Assembly: GCA_015066865.1 (NCBI GenBank)
Contig: SVNQ01000007.1
Location: 1 to 64,000, forward strand
From: Ruminococcus sp.
Lineage (GTDB): Bacteria; Bacillota; Clostridia; Oscillospirales; Ruminococcaceae
Reading direction: 5' to 3'
Length of the DNA: 64,000 nucleotides
In this document: positions 14,452 through 21,906 of the stretch, piece by piece
How positions within the stretch are numbered: position 1 is the stretch's first letter
Layout: each line of letters starts with the position of its first letter
Made by a program: the position numbers and the translations under genes
Notes under the pieces: model-generated
The model's input: the letters and a program-made list of their open reading frames with translations, nothing else
Databases searched by the model: none
What the model was told of the DNA's origin: nothing

Positions 14452-15958
14452 GCGTTTGGGGGGATTTCTCTGCGCCCTGCTGTTGTTCTGTACAATGCTC
14501 CTCCCCACGCAGAGCAATGCAGATACCGCCGATGATGTGCAGGGCATCATCAACGGTATTCTCCAATATGAAATGAACAAAAGCGGCGCAGACTCCGTGC
14601 AGGAATGGATCGACGGAGAGCTGACGGAAAATGCGGGAATCACCGCCGAATGGTACATCCTCGCACTGCGTCAAAGCAAGGAAAACTACGATTTTTCGGG
14701 CTATTCCAGCGCCCTGCTGCGGTATCTTGAAGAAAACAATGTCACAAGTGCATCCACACGGCAAAAATATGCACTCGTCCTCCATGCCGTAGGAAGCGGT
14801 GACGGATATATTTCCGAAACCCTCGGAAATTCCATCGGAGAGCAGGGGCTGATGAGCTGGGTGTACGGGCTGCATCTGCTGAACAACGGACTTGCCAGCG
14901 AAACTTACACGGCAGAAAGCGTCATTTCTGAAATTCTGTCCCTGCAGCTCACGGACGGCGGCTTTGCGATCACGGGAACCGTATCGGATGCGGATGTGAC
15001 CGCCATGACAGTGCAGGCGCTTGCACCGCATTATCCGCAGTATTCTGCGGAAATTGACCGTGCCGTCTTGCTTTTGTCAAAGCGTCAGCAGGATGACGGA
15101 GGCTTTGCAAGCTACGGTGTGCCAAATCCCGAAAGCGCATCGCAGGTCATCATGGCACTTTCGGCGCTTGGAATCGACTGCATGCTTGATGAACGGTTCA
15201 TCAAAAACGGGAACACCATGCTCGATGGCATCACCCCCTACCGCCTTGCAAACGGCAGCTTCAGCCACACCCTCGGCGGCATAGAAAATCACAACGCCAC
15301 GGTGCAGGTATTCCTTGCGCTCACGGCTTATAAAATGCAGCAAAATGGCGGCGGCTCTATGTTTTTGTTTGAAAGCAGCGAGAGCTCCGGCGTTTCTGTA
15401 AACCCCCGCCTGTACATCACCATTGCCATCGTCGGTGCCGGTGCAGCTCTCTGCCTGATTCTGTTTCTTCGAAAAAAACGCAGCACAAAGCGATTTGTGA
15501 CAGTTCTGCTCCTTACCTGTGCTGCCATTGCCATCGTATGGCTGACGGATCTTCAAAGTGCGGACAACTACTACCGAAACGAGTCACCGCAGCAGTCCTG
15601 CGGCAGCGTGACTTTTTCAATTCGATGCGACACGGTGGCAGGCAGGAAAAACGCACCGGAAAACGGCGAAATTCTGAAGGAAACCAACATTCCCATTTCT
15701 AAGGGCGATACCGTCTTTGACGTGCTCACACGGGCATCACGCTCCGAGGAAATCCGCATGGAATACAGCGGCAGCACAAAAATGCCGTATGTTGAGGGCA
15801 TCGGAGATCTGTACGAATTTGATTTCGGTGATCTGTCGGGATGGGTCTACCATGTCAACGGAGAATCACCCTCCGTGGGCTGCGGTGAATGCGCCGTATC
15901 GGATGGGGATGTCATCGAATGGCTCTATTCGCTGGATCTGGGGAATGATGTAAAATAA
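14441..15958 (+). CDS. Transcobalamin-like membrane protein (alpha/alpha-barrel + DUF4430)
   Basis: The 505-aa protein has a signal peptide (1-27). Residues about 30-310 contain QQ(D)DGGFA-type repeats (LTDGGFAITG, QQDDGGFASYG, LANGSFSHT) of the alpha/alpha-toroid fold seen in prenyltransferases and transcobalamin. Two membrane helices follow at about 325-385, then a C-terminal DUF4430 domain with its hallmark 'LSGWVYHVNGESP' and 'VSDGDVIEWLYSLDLG'. Human transcobalamin and intrinsic factor join the same two folds, so cobalamin binding is likely; the membrane hairpin between them would leave both domains outside. ATG at 14441 overlaps the previous gene by 11 bp. Confidence 0.75.
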   Translation: MRIKRLGGFLCALLLFCTMLLPTQSNADTADDVQGIINGILQYEMNKSGADSVQEWIDGELTENAGITAEWYILALRQSKENYDFSGYSSALLRYLEENNVTSASTRQKYALVLHAVGSGDGYISETLGNSIGEQGLMSWVYGLHLLNNGLASETYTAESVISEILSLQLTDGGFAITGTVSDADVTAMTVQALAPHYPQYSAEIDRAVLLLSKRQQDDGGFASYGVPNPESASQVIMALSALGIDCMLDERFIKNGNTMLDGITPYRLANGSFSHTLGGIENHNATVQVFLALTAYKMQQNGGGSMFLFESSESSGVSVNPRLYITIAIVGAGAALCLILFLRKKRSTKRFVTVLLLTCAAIAIVWLTDLQSADNYYRNESPQQSCGSVTFSIRCDTVAGRKNAPENGEILKETNIPISKGDTVFDVLTRASRSEEIRMEYSGSTKMPYVEGIGDLYEFDFGDLSGWVYHVNGESPSVGCGECAVSDGDVIEWLYSLDLGNDVK

Positions 15959-15979
15959 TCATGAAAGGTGGCTTGCACC

Positions 15980-16858
15980 ATGAAGGCATTTGCAGAGTAT
16001 CATCCCATTGCACAGACGATCTATTTTCTGACAGTTTCAGGCATTGCCATGTTCAGTCTGCATCCTGTGATCACGGTGATCTCCCTGTGCGGTGCGCTCC
16101 TCCTGTTCTTCATCCGCAACGGCACAGCACAGGGAAAATCCCACCTGTATTTTCTGGGAATGTTCCTGCTGCTCTCACTGCTCAACCCCCTCGTTTCCCA
16201 TCGGGGCGCAACGGTGCTGTTCGTACTCAACCACAATCCCATCACACTTGAAGCACTGCTCTACGGCATTTGTGCATCCGCAAATCTGCTTGCCGTGCTG
16301 TACTGGCTGCGCAGTTTTACGCAGATCATGACAAGGGACAGACTCCTGTATATTTTCGGAAAGCTCTCCCCCAAGCTCTCTCTCGTGCTGTCAATGGCGC
16401 TTCGCTATGTGTCGCTCTTTACGCAGCAGGCGAAGAAGGTCACCCAGACACAGAAAGCACTGGGACTCTATCGGGAGGACACACTCATTGACCGCTTTCG
16501 GAGTACAATGCGTGTATTCTCCATTCTGCTGACGTGGGCTTTGGAAAACGGCATCATCACTGCCGACAGCATGGCGGCAAGGGGCTACGGTGTCGGAAAA
16601 CGCACAAATTTTGCCCTGTTCCGCTTCCGCAAAGCGGATGCGCTGCTTCTGGTTTGCAGCTTGCTGCTGACGGGTATTACCTGTACGGGACTTACTCTTG
16701 GCAAGCTTCAATTCACATTCTATCCCGTGGTCACATCAGCGGAATGCACGGTTCTTACCATCGGCAGCTATCTGTCCTACGGTCTGCTTGCCCTGCTGCC
16801 CGCCATTCTCGAAACAAAGGAGGTGCTGAAATGGAAATTCTTGCTGTCGAAAATCTGA
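15980..16858 (+). CDS. ecfT: ECF transporter transmembrane protein EcfT
   Basis: The 292-aa protein has about five to six hydrophobic segments and the EcfT coupling motifs: 'ALRYVSLFTQQ' and 'SMAARGYGVGK' (ARG box that docks onto the ATPases). It would join the energising ATPases to the substrate-binding S component in the membrane. The ATG at 15980 is preferred (AAAGGTGG 8 bases upstream) over a GTG at 15968 that overlaps that site. It lies 21 bp after the transcobalamin-like gene and overlaps the ATPase gene by 28 bp. The context makes it a dedicated cobalamin transporter subunit. Confidence 0.9.
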   Translation: MKAFAEYHPIAQTIYFLTVSGIAMFSLHPVITVISLCGALLLFFIRNGTAQGKSHLYFLGMFLLLSLLNPLVSHRGATVLFVLNHNPITLEALLYGICASANLLAVLYWLRSFTQIMTRDRLLYIFGKLSPKLSLVLSMALRYVSLFTQQAKKVTQTQKALGLYREDTLIDRFRSTMRVFSILLTWALENGIITADSMAARGYGVGKRTNFALFRFRKADALLLVCSLLLTGITCTGLTLGKLQFTFYPVVTSAECTVLTIGSYLSYGLLALLPAILETKEVLKWKFLLSKI

Positions 16859-18468
16859 GCTTTGCCTACCCGCAATGCCCGACACCTGCGGTGTCAGATG
16901 TTTCATTTTCCGCAGTGCGTGGCGATCTCATTGCATTATGCGGTGCAACGGGCAGCGGAAAATCCACCCTCCTTCGCATGCTCAAGCCCGAAATAACACC
17001 GCTTGGTGAAATTTCAGGAACGATTCGTTTTTGCGGCATTCCCCTCAATTCGCTTACAGCGAGGGATTGCGCCGCAAAAATCGGCTTTGTCATGCAGAAA
17101 CCCGAACAGCAGATCGTCACCGACAAGGTCTGGCATGAGCTTGCTTTCGGGCTTGAAAATCTGGGGATTGCACAGGATGTAATCGCTCGGCGTGTTGCGG
17201 AAATGGCAAGCTATTTTGGAATTTCCGACTGGTATGACAGGGATGTTTCCACCCTTTCGGGCGGTCAGAAGCAGCTGCTGAATCTTGCCTCCGTGATGGT
17301 CATGCAGCCCGATATTCTCATTCTTGATGAGCCCACTGCACAGCTCGACCCGATCGCCGCAGCGGATTTCATCACAACCCTCAAAAAGCTGAACGAGGAT
17401 TTTGCCCTGACCATTCTCATTTGTGAACATCGGCTCGAAGAAATAATTCCCCTCTGCGACAAGCTCATGGTTCTCGAACAGGGGCATCTCCTGCATTATG
17501 GTGATCCCCGAACAGTGATCGCAAAGCTGCGTGACAAGCCCGCGCTTCTCTGCGCCATGCCCGCTGCCGCAAGATTGTGCGCACAACTGGACGATTTCTC
17601 AGAAACGCCCCTGACGGTGCGTGAGGGCAGAAAATTTCTGGAAGCGAATTACACCAACAAAATTCGGGAGCTTACTGCTCCCGCTTATACCCATGCGAAT
17701 GAACGTGCAGTGGAATTTCAGAACGTGTATTTCCGCTATGGACGGGCACTTCCGGATGTGCTGCAGAATTTGAATCTGACGGTATATGCACAGGAGATCT
17801 TCTGCATCCTCGGCGGCAACGGTTCGGGAAAATCCACGGCTCTCCATGCCGCCGCAGGGATCCTCAAACCCCACAGCGGCAGCATCCGCATTCTGGGAAA
17901 ACGCATAAAGGACTACAAAAATCAGTCTCTCTACCAAAACTGCCTTGCGGCTTTGCCGCAGGACGTGCAGACGGTATTTCTGGAGAATACCGTTCGTGAG
18001 GAACTTGCGGACAATGCCGAAACGGAGCTTCCATTCGACATCCGCCATCTGTACGACAAGCATCCCTATGACCTGTCGGGCGGTGAGCAGCAGCTTGCGG
18101 CGCTTGCAAAAATTCTTGCACACAAGCCGAAAATCCTGCTGCTGGATGAACCGACCAAGGGGCTGGATGCACACACAAAATCCCGATTTATCGACATTCT
18201 CAAGAAACTCAAGGTGCAGGGCATGACCATCATCATCGTCACGCATGATGTGGAACTTGCCGCGCTGTGTGCGGATCGCTGTGCCATGTTCTTTCGGGGC
18301 AGTGTGGTTTCGGTGGATGCGCCGCAGAAATTTTTCTCGGAAAACAGCTTTTACACCACCGCCGCCAGCCGCATGACACGGGGATTTTTCGACAATGCCG
18401 TTACGGTGGAGGATGCTGCCGCACTCTGTCTGAAAAACGGAACAAGGGGGGCGGATGATGAAAAATAG
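16831..18468 (+). CDS. Fused ECF ATPases (EcfA-EcfA')
   Basis: The 545-aa protein joins two ABC ATPase domains. Domain 1 has Walker A GATGSGKS (about 36), signature LSGGQKQ and Walker B ILILDEPTAQLD. Domain 2 has Walker A GGNGSGKS (about 330), signature LSGGEQQ and ILLLDEPTKGLD. Both sites look intact. Fused EcfA pairs are known from dedicated ECF modules. ATG at 16831 is chosen for its GGAGGTG and because the N-terminus then matches ABC domains; the longer frame from 16534 is antisense-free read-through of ecfT. It overlaps ecfT by 28 bp and the S component by 14 bp. Confidence 0.9.
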   Translation: MEILAVENLSFAYPQCPTPAVSDVSFSAVRGDLIALCGATGSGKSTLLRMLKPEITPLGEISGTIRFCGIPLNSLTARDCAAKIGFVMQKPEQQIVTDKVWHELAFGLENLGIAQDVIARRVAEMASYFGISDWYDRDVSTLSGGQKQLLNLASVMVMQPDILILDEPTAQLDPIAAADFITTLKKLNEDFALTILICEHRLEEIIPLCDKLMVLEQGHLLHYGDPRTVIAKLRDKPALLCAMPAAARLCAQLDDFSETPLTVREGRKFLEANYTNKIRELTAPAYTHANERAVEFQNVYFRYGRALPDVLQNLNLTVYAQEIFCILGGNGSGKSTALHAAAGILKPHSGSIRILGKRIKDYKNQSLYQNCLAALPQDVQTVFLENTVREELADNAETELPFDIRHLYDKHPYDLSGGEQQLAALAKILAHKPKILLLDEPTKGLDAHTKSRFIDILKKLKVQGMTIIIVTHDVELAALCADRCAMFFRGSVVSVDAPQKFFSENSFYTTAASRMTRGFFDNAVTVEDAAALCLKNGTRGADDEK

Positions 18469-19135
18469 GACGCTTCGCATCATGCTCAAATGGGGTATTC
18501 CCCTTCTGCTGGCACCCGCCCTCGTACTGCTGGGAGCAGTGGTATTCCAGGAAAAGCAGCATTTATTTATCTCCTTTATGGCTGCCATTCTTGCAGTTCT
18601 GCTGTTTTTCACAGGCTTTGAACGAAAACAGGTGGGTACAAGACGCATGGTGATCGTCGCTGTCATGACGGCGCTGTGCATTGCGGGGCGCTTCATTCCC
18701 TTTTTCAAGCCCGTCACCGCCATTACCGTTATTGCGGCGGTGTATCTGGGCAGGGAATCGGGGTTTCTGGTGGGAGCGATGGCGGCGCTGCTGTCCAATT
18801 TCTACTTTGGGCAGGGGCCGTGGACGGCATTCCAGATGCTTTCGTGGGGACTGATCGGCTGGTTTGCAGGACTTTTTGCCGATCCCCTCAAACGTCACAG
18901 GGCTTTGCTCCTGCTCTACGGCGTGCTTTCGGGTATCGCATATTCCCTTTTGATGGATGTCTGGACGGTGATGAGCTTTCACGGGCAGTTTACACTTCCC
19001 CTCTATCTCGCTGCGGCTGCAACATCAATGCCGCACATGCTTTTGTATGCAGTGTCGAATTTCCTGTTTCTGTGGTGGATGGCCAAGCCATTCGGAGACA
19101 AGCTTGAACGCATCCGCATCAAATACGGGATATGA
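18455..19135 (+). CDS. ECF transporter S component, predicted cobalamin-specific (CbrT-like)
   Basis: The 226-aa membrane protein has six or more hydrophobic segments and typical S-component features: 'MVIVAVMTALCIAGRF' and 'FLVGAMAALLSNFYFGQGPW'. It is the last gene of the riboswitch operon and overlaps the ATPase gene. CbrT-type S components take up cobalamin in Lactobacillus; the riboswitch and transcobalamin-like partners point to the same substrate here. Specificity is inferred from context, not from known binding residues. The start is the first of two adjacent ATGs after AAGGGGGG. Confidence 0.8.
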   Translation: MMKNRTLRIMLKWGIPLLLAPALVLLGAVVFQEKQHLFISFMAAILAVLLFFTGFERKQVGTRRMVIVAVMTALCIAGRFIPFFKPVTAITVIAAVYLGRESGFLVGAMAALLSNFYFGQGPWTAFQMLSWGLIGWFAGLFADPLKRHRALLLLYGVLSGIAYSLLMDVWTVMSFHGQFTLPLYLAAAATSMPHMLLYAVSNFLFLWWMAKPFGDKLERIRIKYGI

Positions 19136-19187
19136 GGCATACCGCTTTCGGATAGGCAGAATATGGGCTGTTCTTTCCCTGCAAACA

Positions 19188-19217
19188 AAAACGCCGCTTC
19201 CAAAGAAGCGGCGTTTT
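19188..19217. terminator. Bidirectional intrinsic terminator
   Basis: The stem AAAACGCCGCTTC/GAAGCGGCGTTTT has T- or A-tracts on both sides. It ends the cobalamin operon (+) and the GH30 gene (-). Confidence 0.85.
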
Positions 19218-19227
19218 CTTGCCTATC

Positions 19228-21822
19228 TTATTTCTTAATAATGTTACGTTTCATCATGGCGAGGTCGAATGCATTGATCATGCCGTTTCCGTCCATATCG
19301 CCGCTCATGAGATTTGCGGGTTTATCCATGCCGAGCAGATACTTCTGCATCTGGATGATGTCGAGAATTGCAAATTCCGTGTTGCCGTCCACATCTCCCT
19401 GTACAACCTTTGATTCTTCGCCGAACAGTACGATCTCTGCAATGTTGCAGCAGTACACATCATCGGTGTTGTAGGGATTCTTCGGTGCGCCCTCAGGTAC
19501 ACGATAGCGGACATACTTTACATTCTTGCAGTCATCCATCAGAATGTAGTTCGTGCCGGATGACGGCTTATTCGGGATGGTGTGTACCTCTGTCCAGTTT
19601 TCACCGTCAGCGGATACTTCAAAGATTGCATCCACGCAGCGTGCCTCGTGACCCTTACGGGGAGCATAGCCGATTGCTGTCAGATCGTATGCCTTGTCAA
19701 GTTCTGCCTGAACCCAACCATTGCCCACACCGTCAAAGAATGTGGTTGTGTCGCCGTCAAATGCCTTGTTATAGTCATTTGCGGAATTGTTCCATGCCGG
19801 TGTACCGGTGATCTTTGCACCCGACAGGTCGATCTTTTCCAAATCCTTCAGTGCGGCGCTGTCACCATAGAATTTCAGTTCTGCAAGGTTGCAGCAGTAG
19901 GTGGAATCCTTGTTCACGCCGTTATTCGGTGTACCGCTCGGAACCTGATACTTGATATAACGCACGTTCTGGTTGTTGGAAAGCTTGGTTGCGTAGTTGA
20001 TGCCTGCAAAAGGTGCGCCCTTGATGGTGAACATGTTCGTCCATGTTACGCCATCCTCGGAACCGAAAATCTCAGCATCCACGCAGCGGTATTCAAAGCC
20101 CGAACGAGGAGCATAGCCGATTGCAGTGATGTCATACAGTGCACCAAGGTCAGCCTGTACCCAGCCGTTGCCAACGCCGTCAAAATAAGTGGAGGTGCTG
20201 CCATCGAATACCTTTGTATAATCGTTTGCGGAATTGTTCCATGCAGCGGAACCACTCGTTGCAACGGGTGTGATCTCGTTGTCCTTCTCAAACTTTGCAA
20301 CTGTTACATCGTTGATGATGAAGGTGGTGATGGAGTTGCCTGCGAGAGATGCGGTGAAGCCATCGCCGTTTGTCTTGATATTGCCGACATCCTTCCAGTT
20401 TTCGCCGTTTGCCATGCTGCCGCTGGTACGGATTGCCTGTGCGCTGCCGCCAATGGAAGCAAACTGGGACAGATCAAAATACATTTCGCTTGCGCCGCCG
20501 GAGGTGTTGGTTGCAACGATAACGAGCTGGTTGTTCTTCTCGTCATATGCTGCCATTGTGGAATTGGAGGACTTGAGCATGGTGAAGCCAGGACGAATGT
20601 ATCTGGAATACTGACCGAATGCATAGTACTTCTTGGTCAGAACGATGGTATCCTTATCATGGTCTGCTACTGCAAGACCCCAGAAACCTGTGGAGATGTC
20701 GGGCATACCGGAATCCTTCTTGCCGTTGTAGCCTGCTGCGCAGATGTGCTTGTCGATTGCCTGCCAGAGCACCCATGCAGAGCAGTTGAGGTAGTTGCAG
20801 TCGGTTGTGATACGGTTGGAGAGCCACAGTGCGGCTGCCATTTCACCTGCATTCTGACCTGCTGTGCCGTTGCCGTCAACCTCACTCATCCAGAGGTTCT
20901 TACCGTTCTTGATGGCAAGTTCCTTCAGCTCTGTGCGCTTGCTGCCGCCGTAGGTATGGGTGTCGATACGTCCGAGCACGTTCTGTGCTTCCTTGGACAT
21001 TGCATTAAATGCATTGATCTGTGTGTCGATGGAGGTTTCGTCCGTACCGCAGACGAAGATGGAATCGCCAAGTCCACGCTCATTGAGGGACTTCTGCATT
21101 TCGAGGATCATCGTTGTCTGGGTGTTGCCGATATCGAAGTGGCAGCCCTCCTGCTTGGGGCTGTTTGCATACCAGAAGTTCGTGTACGGTTCATTCATCG
21201 TACTGATACTCTGTACATCCACGCCCCATTCGGTTTCGTAATGCTTGCAGACCTCAGCGAGGTAGTCTGCAAATTCGTCGTACATATCATCCTTGAGGTT
21301 GTTCACGCCCGGATTTGCGCCGCCGCTGGAGCATCCGCTCTTGGTCATGTAGTAGGGCGGAGAGTTGGAGAACATTTCGACGATCATATCATCGCCGGCA
21401 GCCTCAATACATTTGAGCAGGACGTTTCTCTGATTCTTATCCGCATTCCAGTCGTAGATGATCTGTCCGTTCTGGTACTTGGAATAACCGGGAATTGCCG
21501 AGTCGGTTCTGGTGATGTGGTTATGGCTTGGATTGTCACCGCCGCCGATGTTGTAACGTGCGATGTTCATGCGCAGACCGGTATCACCATAGAACAGCTC
21601 CGCTGTCTGACGTGCAAGCGAATCGGAGTAACCCACACGATTTGCCCACCAGCACAGGGAAGTTCCCCAGCCCTCAAATTTGCCGCCATTGATTTCGTAG
21701 GTGTTGTACGGTGAGATCACAACCGTCTGTGCTGCCAGTGCGTCCCAGTCCGCCTGAAACGCAAACGGGCAGAGCAGTGCAGCGGCTGTAACTGCCGACA
21801 CCATTCTTTGATACCATTTCAT
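19228..21822 (-). CDS. Dockerin-bearing GH30 (endo-beta-1,6-galactanase-like) enzyme
   Basis: The 864-aa protein has a signal peptide (1-31) and a GH30 domain (about 34-505) with 'GWGTSLCWWANRVG', 'NIARYNIGGGDNP' and 'MFSNSPPYYMTKSG'. The acid/base Glu is in 'STMNEPYTN' and the nucleophile Glu in 'LWMSEVDGNG'. This motif set matches endo-beta-1,6-galactanases (GH30 subfamily 5) best; glucuronoxylanase is an alternative. Two F5/8C-type (CBM32-like) domains follow (about 512-640 and 650-795), then a type I dockerin with two repeats (QGDVDGNTEFAILDIIQMQK; SGDMDGNGMINAFDLAMMKR). ATG at 21822 follows GGGGG; the frame back to 21894 lacks a ribosome site. It is probably co-expressed with the GH43 gene upstream. 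Confidence 0.85.
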   Translation of the reverse strand: MKWYQRMVSAVTAAALLCPFAFQADWDALAAQTVVISPYNTYEINGGKFEGWGTSLCWWANRVGYSDSLARQTAELFYGDTGLRMNIARYNIGGGDNPSHNHITRTDSAIPGYSKYQNGQIIYDWNADKNQRNVLLKCIEAAGDDMIVEMFSNSPPYYMTKSGCSSGGANPGVNNLKDDMYDEFADYLAEVCKHYETEWGVDVQSISTMNEPYTNFWYANSPKQEGCHFDIGNTQTTMILEMQKSLNERGLGDSIFVCGTDETSIDTQINAFNAMSKEAQNVLGRIDTHTYGGSKRTELKELAIKNGKNLWMSEVDGNGTAGQNAGEMAAALWLSNRITTDCNYLNCSAWVLWQAIDKHICAAGYNGKKDSGMPDISTGFWGLAVADHDKDTIVLTKKYYAFGQYSRYIRPGFTMLKSSNSTMAAYDEKNNQLVIVATNTSGGASEMYFDLSQFASIGGSAQAIRTSGSMANGENWKDVGNIKTNGDGFTASLAGNSITTFIINDVTVAKFEKDNEITPVATSGSAAWNNSANDYTKVFDGSTSTYFDGVGNGWVQADLGALYDITAIGYAPRSGFEYRCVDAEIFGSEDGVTWTNMFTIKGAPFAGINYATKLSNNQNVRYIKYQVPSGTPNNGVNKDSTYCCNLAELKFYGDSAALKDLEKIDLSGAKITGTPAWNNSANDYNKAFDGDTTTFFDGVGNGWVQAELDKAYDLTAIGYAPRKGHEARCVDAIFEVSADGENWTEVHTIPNKPSSGTNYILMDDCKNVKYVRYRVPEGAPKNPYNTDDVYCCNIAEIVLFGEESKVVQGDVDGNTEFAILDIIQMQKYLLGMDKPANLMSGDMDGNGMINAFDLAMMKRNIIKK

Positions 21823-21906
21823 GATAATTTCCCCCTTGTGATTTATCCGTCGGAATAGAAATTTCCGACATTTCGATGTGGGGCGCTGCCCCACGGTTTA
21901 CCACTT

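Noticed and set aside
16534..16830. N-terminal extension of the fused ECF ATPase
   Set aside because: It lies within ecfT in another frame; the ATG at 16831 has GGAGGTG and begins a normal ABC domain.
19582..21714. 710-residue plus-strand open frame
   Set aside because: It is antisense to the GH30 gene, lacks a ribosome site, and its composition (Cys/Val/Ile rich) is what the complement of a GC-biased gene gives.
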